Shown in pieces: positions 51,736 through 62,749 of a stretch of DNA of 64,000 bases. The stretch lies in contig WEDG01005624.1 in assembly GCA_017591395.1 (NCBI GenBank), positions 1-64,000 of the forward strand, read 5' to 3'. The first letter of the stretch is position 1. Each line of letters opens with the position of its first letter. A program made the position numbers and the translations under genes. This DNA is from Schistocephalus solidus. Its lineage: Eukaryota > Platyhelminthes > Cestoda > Diphyllobothriidea > Diphyllobothriidae. The notes beneath the pieces are model-generated. The model had not been told where the DNA came from and ran no database searches. It saw only the letters and a list, made by a program, of their open reading frames with translations.

Positions 51736-52769
51736 TGGTGCCATTGGTGATCGTCGTGGGTTCCGAAACAGGCTTGACAAATTAAACGTTTAATGACGCG
51801 GAAGTTGGGGTTGCAGTGCGTCCGAATGAGATGCAATGCGCCACCCCTACCCAGCCAATTTTAACTTGGTGAACCCTGCTGGAGGAGGGCGCTACTAACC
51901 TACCCAAGTTAGTTTTGGAGACGGGGTACTCCGTGAACCTGAAGGCCATCTTAGAAGTTCCGCCGAATTAAGTTATTCGAAAAGACAGGCTGTTTCTCAA
52001 CACAACGCACTCCTTAAAAAGCAGACAGTTCCTAAAATGCAGACGTAGTTACTTCCAGAACGTCGACGGAGGTGAATGCGAAACCTGATGATGACGAAGA
52101 CCACCCCAATATGGTATAACAGCTACTTAAAGATGTCCACTTGACCGATCCGGTCCCGCCTCTGAAGAAAAGAACGTGGACGCCAGTAGGTAGCGCATTG
52201 TATTCGGTAGAGAATGAGTGGAGAATAAATTGGAACAAGTTGGCAGCCGGCCGAGCTCACACTTCCGACGCTGCGAGGGCAGAGTAACAGTAGAGGAGTC
52301 GTCACAGCGTCTCGATTGGGCATGTCTGAGCCCACCTGGAAGTTGTTTTGGTCGGTGCATATAGCTGTGATTGGCCGAGAACCAGATTGCCCTGGTGTGA
52401 AGCGTTGCGACAGGCGTCCAGTAGTATACTGGCTGCCTGTTGGCAGTTTAATGAATATTAAGCGGCCCAATTCTTTCTATAAACTTTCAGTCTGCCCCTA
52501 TTAACCTTAAAATAGACTGATGTACCCAAAGTTGGCGATTATTTTCTGAGGAAATTAAAAAGCAGCACGCAGGGAATGCTGGGGGGGCACGGATGAGCCG
52601 GACCCCTCGCAGCTATGTTAAAACAGTGGCAGAATACTGGCGTAAACACGTGTCTGGCCTTTAGCTAATACCTGTGCTGTGATTATGGTTCCAACGGTAA
52701 CCCCTGAATAACGGTGAACTCACGCGTCATTACAGGAGGAGTACCTATTCTGGTGTTTTAATCCAAACC

Positions 52770-52875
52770 TTATCAAACCCTTAATCCCAAACCTAATCCC
52801 CATACTTAATCCAAACCCCCACCCTAGCTTCCTCCTAACACTAACCCTAACCTTAATTTTGAACCTAACCTCCCG
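52770..52875 (+). repeat. Degenerate telomere-like tract
   Basis: Repeated CCTAATCC, AACCTAATCCCC, CCTAACACTAACCCTAACCT, TTGAACCTAACC: about 100 bp of decayed CCCTAA-like hexamers, not a telomere. Confidence 0.6.
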
Positions 52876-53734
52876 GAAATCTAGCGCAAGCTCACCTTTA
52901 TTACACGAGGGTTCCTAATTCTGCAGATCTAACGAAGCAAAACAGTGGTACTTGGCACTGTGAAACATGCCTGGAACAGTTTGGTTAAGTAGACTAAAAG
53001 CTATCTCTAAAAGTTTACGCAAAGTCTGAGCTCATTAATGTTTGTGAGGAAACAGATCGCTTTGAGACAATCTAAGCGGCTACAAAAATTGGGCCAACAC
53101 CCCTTCCGACTAGGAACGAAGTATTATGAGACCAGATCAGGTCTTTGGGTTATCATCCCACAGAACAATCAGCACAGCTGTCATGAACAAACGTTTCGAT
53201 AACCGAAAATTGACTTTTTTTGCATATGTCATGCTTAACGGCTTATTCCAGATACGACATTCCCCAATTTAAAAAAAACAAACTGCTGTCGGGACACCCT
53301 CATCAGGAAGCCATGGGCGGATATCTCAGATGAACGAAGCCGCAAAATATGCAAACAGGGAAAACCAGCAATTTTTTACTGCCTAAACTGGTTCAAAGTC
53401 TTAACGGATAGGCTAAACATGAATATTTTGTAGGCGAATAGTCCTGTTTAAAAACCAACAGATATATATTTTTAATAGTGCTAACTGCAAGTATCAGTTT
53501 AAAAAATCTTGCATTCTAGATAAACTGAACCCCGAGTAGCAACAAGCTCTCCAATACCGACATTTCACAGAAGTCGGGTTGTTTTGGAGGTCAAGGAAAT
53601 ATGAACGCAGTGAAACCGTGACAAACCGGACAGGTTTACTGTTAAAATATTCGTAAAATTTTTCAAAACAAGAGCATATCGGTCTGTGACTGTGATTATG
53701 TGAAATACTGATATATCAGCCTCATCATAATCAT

Positions 53735-54024
<290 letters not shown>

Positions 54025-54769
54025 GTATGACCTTGCCAATCGGTCGGCGGTTAGCATGATATCAAAATTTCACGAACTGTTCTGCCTACCTGAACCTCAG
54101 GGCATATACAGCTGACAGAACATAATCGACAACGAGGGCGATCAGTAATGTGAACAAAGCACTTGGGGTCGAAAAAGTTTGGCGTTATAAAACCCTTAGT
54201 CATAATTGATCCAGCCGGCTGTATTGCATTTGTTCACCACACCATGAATGACTGCCTTCACTACATTGCATTTCGCTGGCCGAAAAGTTCCCGAGTTTTT
54301 ATAGTTTATTTGGTGCAGGTAATAAACAATGTCACTGAAAACCCTATTATTCACATAGACCCTTACACCTCTTCTGAAATGTTATCCCTAGTAAAATAAT
54401 TTACAAAAATGTTATTAGCTCTGTTTTGAATACAAACTCCTGTCTGGAGATAACGTGGCATTTAGTTCGTGTTCAGAGTGTCTGGGAAAAACAAAGGACG
54501 AATAATTAACCAAGAGTTTCTTTACAAGCTGTAGGGACATCGCCGGCAGGACGGCGGGAAGAATTCCGATCAAAGGTTCAGCCTGAACATGTTCCTGCGT
54601 AACTTCACTGGGTATCCACAAGAATGAAGTGAAAGGTGCCACTGACACAGGTCTTCAAAGCGCGGCCCTTGCTCAAAGCCATGTTTTATGTCATAAACTA
54701 TGATGCACCTAACTCTTTGCTGCCAGTAACACAGAGGAAATTATAGTTTTTGCAGATAAAAGCTATAGT

Positions 54770-56130
54770 TTAGACTTCATACTGACTTTGTCACACGACG
54801 TTGCGAACCAGTGCCGCCATGTCTGTGTGCCATATTCTAGGTGAGGTCGAGCGAATGTATAGCAGTTTTTATCCAAGAGGGCTTTATCGAAGGCGACAAA
54901 ACTTCCTTTTAATAGCGTGATAGGGTGATTTTTACAGCCTCCATGCATTGCAATGATGGCTGCAGATTGCTCTGTATCCATACACCGATATCCCTCTGCG
55001 AACATTTCATGTAATATGCCCTTACGCTGTCGGTTGGATGGTACATCTGCCCATCGAAATCAAGGAGCCCTCTCTTGGACCACATTTGCAGTTTGTATAG
55101 ATTATTTTGAAGGTTAATCTGGTCGTTTAGGCCCTTAATGAACTCCCAGAGCTTAATGTCCAGTTCCTGAAGGCTCTTATGAACATAAGTAATGAGGAAT
55201 ACGGGCCCAAGAACCGATCCCTGAGGTAGGCCACTAGTCACCTTCATCCAGTCTGGGGCTTTTGAAATTGAGCCGCCATCTTTTCTGCTCTCCATTCGCA
55301 TGTGAATCCTCTTATCATCGGCGCACGACGCTGGCACCGTTTTTGAAGGAAGTCCAATTTGGTCGATATTTTGAGACGCATTCAAGAATGATTCTTCATG
55401 AGGTTAATTTGTGCATTCTTCGGCCACTTGTTTGTGATCTTCCGGTTTTGTGTGAGTTGTGTTCTCAACCTTACTCACGGTGAATAGAGGACATTTTTTA
55501 CTGAAAATTTTGGCATTTTACTTTCAAAATAAAGCGTAGCTCTCTCTCTCTCTCCATTTACCCTCTCTGATACAGATGCCAGGGGCACTCAGTTTACATA
55601 AAAAAGTGTTGGTAGGGCACACTGTCAAAGGCCTCGCGGAAATTGATGCACACTGGATGTACTTCGAAGCCCTTGCCTAAAGCGCTAGTGTAGACCTCAC
55701 CGAAAATCGGGTGAAAATTCTTTAAGACGACATTATATCGAACAATTGTAGTGTGGCATGCTTTACGAGAAAAACCACTGCTTTGCAAGATAGGCAAGTC
55801 AGGCTTAAAGGGCATAAATCTGCTTGCTGTTATCTTGTGGCCTCGAATACACAATGGAACTATGTTGACTGCCTTCCACTGCGAAGGCAAGTTTCCTGTT
55901 CTCGGTGACAGTTCAGACAGAGATGAAAGACGCATTACAAACTCTGTCCATAGTTTCCTAAGTATCATCCCAGGAATCCCATCCAGTCCAGAAGACTTGT
56001 CTGATTCAATTTGACTGAGGACGTGTCTCCCTTCTTCGAAGGAAAAGGTAATAGGTTCAAGGACGGCGGTATCTTGGCCCATTTCAAACTCAGATTTTTG
56101 ACCACCTCGATGCCATTGCATGTCATGGCT
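54770..56130 (-). pseudogene. CR1/SR1-like non-LTR retrotransposon RT relic
   Basis: Minus-strand blocks in order: SDKSSGLDGIPGMILRKLWT and LPSQWKAVNIVPL (55,850-56,020), FREAFDSVPYQHFF (about 55,600), SKAPDWMKVTSGLPQGSVLG then PVFLITYVH (55,200-55,270), INLQNNLYKLQMWSKRGLLD (55,060-55,130), ARPHLEYGTQTWR (54,800-54,860). These are the RT blocks of CR1-group LINEs. Frameshifts, stops and loss of the FADD block between KLWEF and IKGLNDQ show it is inactive. Confidence 0.88.
55484..55553 (+). repeat. Third copy of the TC-tailed retroposon-like element
   Basis: GAATAGAGGACATTTTTTAC, TGAAAATTTTGGCATTTTAC, TTTCAAAATAAAGCG, then TC repeat. Lies between the two halves of the CR1-like relic. Confidence 0.65.
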
Positions 56131-56723
56131 AGGTTCGGGTGACTTGACATCGCCGATGGTTAAGCCTCCAGGTCACTGCGATAATCTAGAGTCGAACCAT
56201 CTTAGTCGGCGGGTACGGACGGCGCAGTTGGTCGGTTCTGTTCCTGACCGACTGCATAGTGGCTCCTTAGAAATGCGATCGGAAAGGGGACTGCAAAAAT
56301 GGAGTGCAAGCACCATTTACTGACTGCATCTTCTGAATGCACAGACAATTTTTCTCATTAATAAAGACGAACGTAGTCTACAGTCTGACCTCACATCGGT
56401 TCCAGAGGGTTAGAGGAAGTCAACCGAACGTCCTGTGCACCTGGGTGACTCGATACCTAGCTGATGCCTTACCTAGGCCGTTGGGAGAGCTTCGATAAGT
56501 GCTGGCAATAGTCGCCCGCAGCGCGGAGAACTTGACCATTCACCGTGCCACCAAGGGGAAGGCAAAGAGCTCAATTCGAAGCCCATTTCCGCCGCCTTCT
56601 TACCTAAGCGGAACAGAGCACACTGCTGTTGGCTAAATGGATTCACCAACACCACCGTAACTTCCCCAGCGTATACTTCTTTCATCACAAGCATCATGAT
56701 CTACTCTGTTAGTGGGAGGTTTG

Positions 56724-57100
56724 GGCCCCCTAAACGGGCCACGTGGTAGATGCGTTGGACCAACATGGGGGCCACATTAGGGCACGGCAGGCGTTATTCG
56801 GGTTGCGCTCCCATAACAAATGCCGAACATAGAGGTGTGGTGGCACGCCTAGGGGCGGCTAGGACTTAGGGGACACGGTCGCACCAGCCACCTGCGTCCT
56901 CTCCCGCCTCCGGTCTTCTTGACTCTGTCTTGACACCGGGCTCAGGTGGGGGAGGAGGAGAGAGTGCGGTAGATGTAGCGCAAGTCTACTTTCACTTTAA
57001 ACTAATTAACGCGCAATTCACCGTCCCTGCTCCACCCTTCCATGGAGCATACGGTGGACATCGTCGAAATCGACGGTCGAACTGTCGTAGTGGGAGGTCT
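56724..57100 (+). repeat. Family A repeat, one full tandem-type unit
   Basis: Starts at AAACGGGCCACGTGGTAGAT and ends after CGTCGAAATCGACGGTCGAA, about 370 bp, very similar to 149-500. Its start is inside the unit as defined at 1-660, which again implies that it derives from a tandem array. Confidence 0.9.
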
Positions 57101-57199
57101 GCGAACGCGCGCAGCTGAGATAACGCGGTCCAGACGGAAGCCAGCGGTGGCTTTGAACAGCAGACTAAACTGAACTCTAAATAAAAAGTTTTAAATGTT

Positions 57200-57980
57200 T
57201 CACAAAACAAAAAACTATTTTAGCAGAGAATTTCTACCGGTGAGTGCAGCTTCTGGGAGATTGAGACGACCTATGAGATTGAGAGGACTGGGAAAAGTAT
57301 GTTAACAAAAATATTCTAAAGCCTGTATAAAGATAGCCATCTTTTCAACCAGATAAGAATTTACGTGCAACATTTTAAACATCAAATACTGTCGCTGGCC
57401 TCACGAACCACAGAGTTGAAAATTGAAAGGTCAACTCTCACCTAGCGGGTCAACGGTGGATTTAGGCTAAAATGTACTCAAGCGGTGAATTGTCTTCCAA
57501 ATGATAGAGACTGAAAAAGGATTATACGCGTTAATTAACGCATGACGATCACTGCAACATAGCAATACGATAAAATTAAAAGGAATTTGGGGTTCGAGAA
57601 TCGCAAAGGATCCAGTCTATCTCATGAAATTTTAACTACATTCCTGAAATGCATTTTCAATCAGAAAAGAGCACGTAGGCGGAGATTTTATGTTAATTTA
57701 TCGCGCACGATGATTCCAGCATATTTCAAATACGTCAGAATGCTGGCTTTTTAATTTTGTTTCGGCCTCCTGCAAAAAAATAGACTCGGTAAAAATAGAT
57801 AATTATGAAGTTTAAAGTGTTCTCAGTGGCTTTCGATGCCCATATATACATATATACATAAAGCATGCACAAAAGCATTCTTTCTTGTATTCGTTCGGTA
57901 GCAAAGTGTTCGTAATTGAGACCGTTAAAGTTTCATTCATGCAGCGCACTAGCTTACAGAAATTAAAAATTTTCATTACA
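57200..57980. other. No recognisable feature
   Basis: AT-rich sequence with short frames only. Confidence 0.6.
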
Positions 57981-57989
57981 TGAAAACTA

Positions 57990-58150
57990 GGCAGCATGTA
58001 GTTACGCAACCTTAGGCGCAAACGCAATGGTGATCCGGGGCCAAAATGTTTCCGAAATCGAAAAATTTCCTTAAAACCAGCAGATACCACATCTGTGCGT
58101 ATAAAATTTAAAGAAGCTGTAATCTGAAGAATAGTTTTGTGAATTTTTTG
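57990..58150 (+). repeat. Family C repeat fragment, diverged
   Basis: AATCGAAAAATTTCCTTAAA, ACCAGCAGATACCACATCTG, AATTTAAAGAAGCTGTAATC: same order as 26,105-26,195 in the right arm of the giant inverted repeat. Confidence 0.55.
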
Positions 58151-58369
58151 TATTAAGCATATTTGGATTTACAAGGGTGTAGAAAAGTGTAAACAAGTCA
58201 GAATTAATGAGTAGCCATTTGTTATCGAAGGTGATTTTTGTATACATCCTGTATGGATGGAAGCTCAACGATCAGTTTCTGGATTCACTCGTCTGTTGTG
58301 ATTTGGAAGTCCACTTCGGGCCCCACAGGCAGTTACATAATGACTACTACTATGTGCCGAATATTTTCG

Positions 58370-58560
58370 ACAAAAAGAGGAAGACTGAATTGGTCATTTC
58401 TGGCTTATTAGCTCTCATCAGTCAAACATATTCCTACGGTTCGAACCAGCAAACAAAGCTCTAGACAGGGGCTCGTTTCCCTGTCAGTTTACTATCGGGA
58501 ATGTTAAAAATGGGGGAGGAACACGCACGGATCGGCTTTGTGGCTCACTCTTCCCCTCGA
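58370..58560 (-). mobile_element. tRNA-Arg-derived ribozyme element, degraded copy
   Basis: Minus strand shows ...CATTCCCGATAG..., a B-box remnant (GGTTCGAACC), GACTGATGAGAGCTAATAAG with CTGATGA at 58421-58415, then CCAGAAATGACCAATTCAGTC and TTTTTGTCG. Core bases of the hammerhead survive but stem I and stem II carry changes. Confidence 0.6.
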
Positions 58561-58579
58561 CCTGGTCTCAGCAGGGTTT

Positions 58580-60070
58580 ATAATTAGTTGAAAAAGACAG
58601 AGCATAACCGAAACAGTTAAGTTTAAATGTAATCGGATCGATAACCTATCCTTAGGTTATAAGTGCCTGGTCGAGTTTGGCTTGCCAGGTAGTTGGCTGT
58701 CCGGGAGATCTCCCAGCCAAAGGAGGTCTTTTGTCTCGAGGATCCAATCGATCGGTGTCTTTCCATACCTACCTAAATAACTACCTGATATGCAGTGATT
58801 TAGAAGGCCAGGTGTCGAGAAACTGACGGACTTCGGTCTGTGGAAGTTCTATGGACCCACCTGCCTAGCGTGCGTTTGCATGTTTGTGTTTCTGGTCCCA
58901 GATGGTCACCAAGATCATAATTGGTTCAATGAAGGCAAAATAAGCCCAATACAGTGTTATATCAATCTATCCGTATCGCCGTCAATACTCTATCCACCAT
59001 AGAATTGTTGGAATAGGATAGTAATGACACGGGATGTAGCTTAGGATTAGTAAAAAGAATCCGGTGCTTCATTCCTTTTACAGAGCAAAACGCCCGCAGC
59101 TTAAGATAATGATGACCTGTTTTCACCCTAGCAATGTTCCGTCGTCTGTATTCTGTCTTGCAATCGGATTGGACGAGTGAAGGTCGTTCACGAATGACCT
59201 TAGACCGAATAGTGCATGTCTGCGCCCCGTATAATACATTTCTAATCTGAATTACGTAGGGCGTGCTGAAGGCGTCAATTAAAACAGAAACTAATGGGCT
59301 TCCTTAGAAGGTTCCTCCTACCAGTCTTCAGAACTCTTGCACACGTGACAGACTGCTAAAAATCACCTGTTAATATTTTTTTCCAAGTCGTTGAGTAAAA
59401 CGACTAAACCTGTCGACTCCCATAACAGACTTTCACACATAAGAAAAGCTTAAAGGGCGAAACACCGTCACTGGGCTGAAGAAATCCACCAGGACGATGC
59501 CGAATAGGGTCACGTAGGAAGTGAATTTAATCAGACTGGAGGAGAATGAGTCATCAGACGGAGTGTGCACGTGTGTGTTTGTGTGTGTGTGTGCCGATGT
59601 GATGGGCTCCACAAATTTCGATTCGAGCAGGTATGTAATACCGGCACGATGCAGAGGGAAAGCCGTCACCACCGGTTACGTGCAGGCAAACGTCTGACAA
59701 CCATTCCACCATTTCCGCGTAGGTAGTTCAAGTGCCAACAAAACAGAAATCTACACTTTTAAAGCTTAAAAATCCAAAAGGATGAGTAGGCGGAAAGTCC
59801 ACGCACGGAAGGCGAGGATGCAGAAGACAGTCCTGTCTCTGCGCACATGAATGGCCAGTGTGTAAACAGTTCCCATCGTTGCTAACTCTCAGCGAAGTTG
59901 ACAGATGTGGCGGGAAGTAAAACCTGGTCATCTGGTTTCTTCCATGATTTGTAGCAGCAGTAGAGATTTCATTGGTTCTGCCCTTAGACGGAAAGAGGAC
60001 CGCCCCGCCGAAAAAATAATGGTGACCTTGAGCCTTATTCCAGAAGAGATAAATATTCCCGTTTACTAAC
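58580..60070. other. No gene called
   Basis: The minus frame 59,433-59,672 includes a hydrophobic stretch (FTSYVTLFGIVLVDFFSP) after a good acceptor-like site (cattctcctccag at about 59,536), but no donor, family or partner exon could be assigned. Confidence 0.45.
59564..59594. repeat. Short GT microsatellite
   Basis: GTGCACGTGTGTGTTTGTGT then GTGTGTGTGTG, about 30 bp. Confidence 0.9.
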
Positions 60071-60079
60071 CCTAACACG

Positions 60080-60415
60080 CTAGTTCGATCGTCGTTTTCG
60101 ACGATGTCCACTGTATACACCACAACATGGCGGGGCAGGGACGCTAACTTGCGCTGGATTACAGCGAGAATAGACTTGCACGTCATCTACCTCTCTGTTC
60201 CACTCCCCACCTGAACCCGGTGTCAAGACAGAGTCAAGAAGACCGGAGATGGGAGAGGGCGCAGTTCCAAGTTATCCCGTCAGTTGGCAACCTTCGAAGC
60301 CACGGCCTGTAGCTCACCGGGATAGTTTCAAGCGCGTTAGATTGTTTATAAAGGGGAAAAATGCGTTGTGCCGTAGACCTCTCTCTCTTTCCCACTCCCA
60401 CAAACAGACTACCTA
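60080..60415 (-). repeat. Family A repeat with internal deletion
   Basis: Hairpin region near 60,085-60,110, then AGTCAAGAAGACCGGAGATG joined directly to CCGTCAGTTGGCAACCTTCG; the segment between these in the long form is missing. Frames here are not genes. Confidence 0.85.
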
Positions 60416-60470
60416 ACTCTAACATTAGCCCTAACCCTACCCTTAACGCTCACCCTATGGTTATTACTTA
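60414..60470 (+). repeat. Degenerate telomere-like tract
   Basis: CTAACTCTAACATTAGCCCT, AACCCTACCCTTAACGC: short run of CCCTAA-like units following a family A copy. CTAACCCTAACAC also occurs at about 60,066. Confidence 0.55.
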
Positions 60471-61847
60471 TATGAACTGTAATCCTAATCAGCAGGTTTA
60501 AATGTGTTCTACGCGTGGGAGCCTGGTTTCAAGATTGGTATTATCGGTGAATATCAGCTTTCGATTATTTGATAAGGGCATAACTTAGCTGTTGACTTGG
60601 AGAGCAATTTGATGTGGATCTTGGAAAGCATGTGATATGGGTTGCCTTTGCTCTCGATTCCGCCTACTGACAAAAGCATGAATCGAACAGGGACCAGGCC
60701 GAACGACACCGGATAAAAGTGCCTTACATATCATGAAATGTTGACTGAAAGTGTAAACTGTTAAGTAGGGGAGAAAATGTTACTTAAATGCTACTGCATT
60801 ATTGATTAGAATTTGGCATAGTCTCAGAGCAACTAGTGACAGTCCTCCGTGTGCCTTGCTGCGTCGACGCAGTACCTGTGATTTGCGAGGGAATTAGGCA
60901 AGCAGACATCCGTTGCATTGCCCGCAATCCCACTTCCCTCATCCCCCCCTTCACAGTGTGCAAAACAAAGTTAAGAAGGCTGAAACTGCGTGCGGATGCA
61001 GTGGCTGATCAGGTAAGCAGATGATCTACGCGAACCTCACACACGACCGGGTCTCAGTTCACGTTTACGGAGCTGTGGTAAAGGGCAGGTCAGATCTCAC
61101 ATTCTGGAGCATACCATACAGGCCAGCACTACAAAGTAGGCTGTGTGTTTCTAAGGTTAACGCAGTTTCAGTTGTTTTTCAAAACAATACGCAGACAATT
61201 CCATACTTAATTTTTAAATGTAATATGCTTATGTAGATTGAAACACTCCTGCTAACACATTAACCTACCCCAAGGGCGGAGCCATGAACACCCACTGAAA
61301 CGAAAGCCGTTGGTACATCCGTCAATAAGTAATAGAATGAAGTTTACTTGCAAGATTGTTTCTACAGCATGATTTAAGTGATAAACGCACCGACCCATCT
61401 GTATGGGAAAAACCTGCTGTGTTATTGCTGTTAGTTGTACTAAAAATAAACAACAAATAACACTTTGAACTAGTGCACAATTCCACCCACAGGATGGCAC
61501 CATGTGCCAGCAGGGTGACTGCCAAGAAATAAATTTCTTCTAGTTCTTGTACAGAAATACGCTCCATGTAAAAAGCTGATTCATATCTGATTTGAAAGAA
61601 CTTGGCAGGGATTTTCCATCTAATTTTAGGGGAAGTGAGCGTTAAAGAAACATTAAGAGGGCTTCGTGAAGTGCTTTTGAGGTGATTTACTGCAACGCAG
61701 TTAGCATTAAAGGTTCAGAGATGTTCGATTTTTTACTAATGTAAAGGGAACTGACAAAAACTGCAAGCACGATCGACTGTGACCCCATATACCGGACCTC
61801 GAAACAACAAGTGTCCTTTTGATAAACATCAGATAAATTGACGCTGA

Positions 61848-61895
61848 CGTTAGGGTTGATTTTGGATTTTGGGTTTAGGATAGGGTTAGAATATG
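61848..61895 (-). repeat. Degenerate telomere-like tract, opposite orientation
   Basis: GTTAGGGTTGATTTTGGATT, TTGGGTTTAGGATAGGGTTA: TTAGGG-like units reading on the plus strand. Confidence 0.5.
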
Positions 61896-62280
61896 TTGAG
61901 GTGTACGGTTGAGATAAAAGGAAAGAGCTAATGGGTGGTTTTGATTTCATGCACGTTTAAAGGTCATTTTATTACTTTAGGGTTTTATTTCCCTGTCTCA
62001 CACACGCTGTTATTCTGTATGCTAAAATCTTGATAAAGCAAATCAGATAATGGATGTTTATAAAGTTATTTTATAAACCAGCGGGATCCAGACAGTTCTA
62101 TCGCCTTTATACTCAAAGCGTTGTCAAAGAAACTTTATAAAAATATGTTAACAGCCATAAACTATCATATCAGGCTATTTTTCACTACGTTAGGCATTTT
62201 GAGCACAAACGTGAAAACCAATAAAGTGAGTTATAGGTTTCTAACGATCGAAAAAATGCACTTCCTCTTCAACAAGTTCA

Positions 62281-62745
62281 ATTCGATTAGTAATTAGCGG
62301 ATTCTAACAGCTTTTGAATAATTTATTTAACCCAGTTGTGAAAACAATGGCGCTTTCGGTTGGCTTTGAATCCCTGAATACAATTGTGAGGCTTTAGAAC
62401 TACCAAAGCTTTATCACTCTGAGCTACAAAGCACTCCCAGTAGCAGTGTGTTTAATCACACATGGGTTAAGTTACCCGCGCAGTCTACTACTACGTATAA
62501 AATCCACCTATTCGGACACAGTAAGTTCATTGTCTTAGGAGAATTTCCTACGAAATTAATCTGGAATCCAACAGATGACCATTAGATCTAATTACGTTAC
62601 GAGGACTGTTAACAGATTTGAATAATATTTTGACCCAGTTGTGAAAAACCCCAGTGACCCCGGTGGGATTCGAACCCACAACAACAGGGACAAGGCTGTA
62701 GTACAGCCGACGCTCTACCCACCTGAGCTACGAGGCCCCACTGAC
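62281..62745 (-). mobile_element. Second tRNA-like SINE family, tandem pair
   Basis: Two units about 302 bp apart: GACCCAGTTGTGAAAA occurs at 62,331 and 62,633, each followed by a B-box-like stretch (GGTGGGATTCGAACCCACA in the second) and an A-box-like stretch (GAGCTACGAGGCCC). TTTGAATAAT precedes both. A TTAATCACACATGGGTTAAG, then TTACCCGCGCAGTCTACT segment lies between. No ribozyme core found. Confidence 0.7.
62656..62737 (-). other. tRNA-like head of the second SINE family
   Basis: Minus strand folds like a tRNA: acceptor GGCCTCG/CGGGGTC (seven pairs with wobbles), D arm GCTC...GAGC, T arm GTGGG-TTCGAAT-CCCAC. The anticodon stem is off register and the variable region is about 14 nt, so I do not call a functional tRNA gene. 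Confidence 0.6.
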
Positions 62746-62749
62746 ATCC

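Noticed and set aside
54077..54160. Minus-strand stretch readable as Cys-rich (PRCRLCSVSCICPE) or hydrophobic in another frame, ending CAG/GTAGGC; considered as an upstream receptor exon
   Set aside because: Cys spacing does not match an ErbB furin-like repeat, there is no polypyrimidine tract, and both frames are short.
59433..59672. Hydrophobic frame after an acceptor-like site, possible membrane protein exon
   Set aside because: Includes a CA/GT microsatellite, lacks a donor and any recognised family; single hydrophobic frames are common by chance.
60836..61024. Plus-strand frame ending LRRLKLRADAVADQ before GTAAGC
   Set aside because: Good donor, but a poor acceptor and no recognisable homology or neighbouring exon; left out of the features.
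62656..62737. Functional tRNA gene on the minus strand
   Set aside because: Acceptor, D and T arms fold, but the anticodon arm is off register, the variable region is odd, and the unit is repeated as a SINE.
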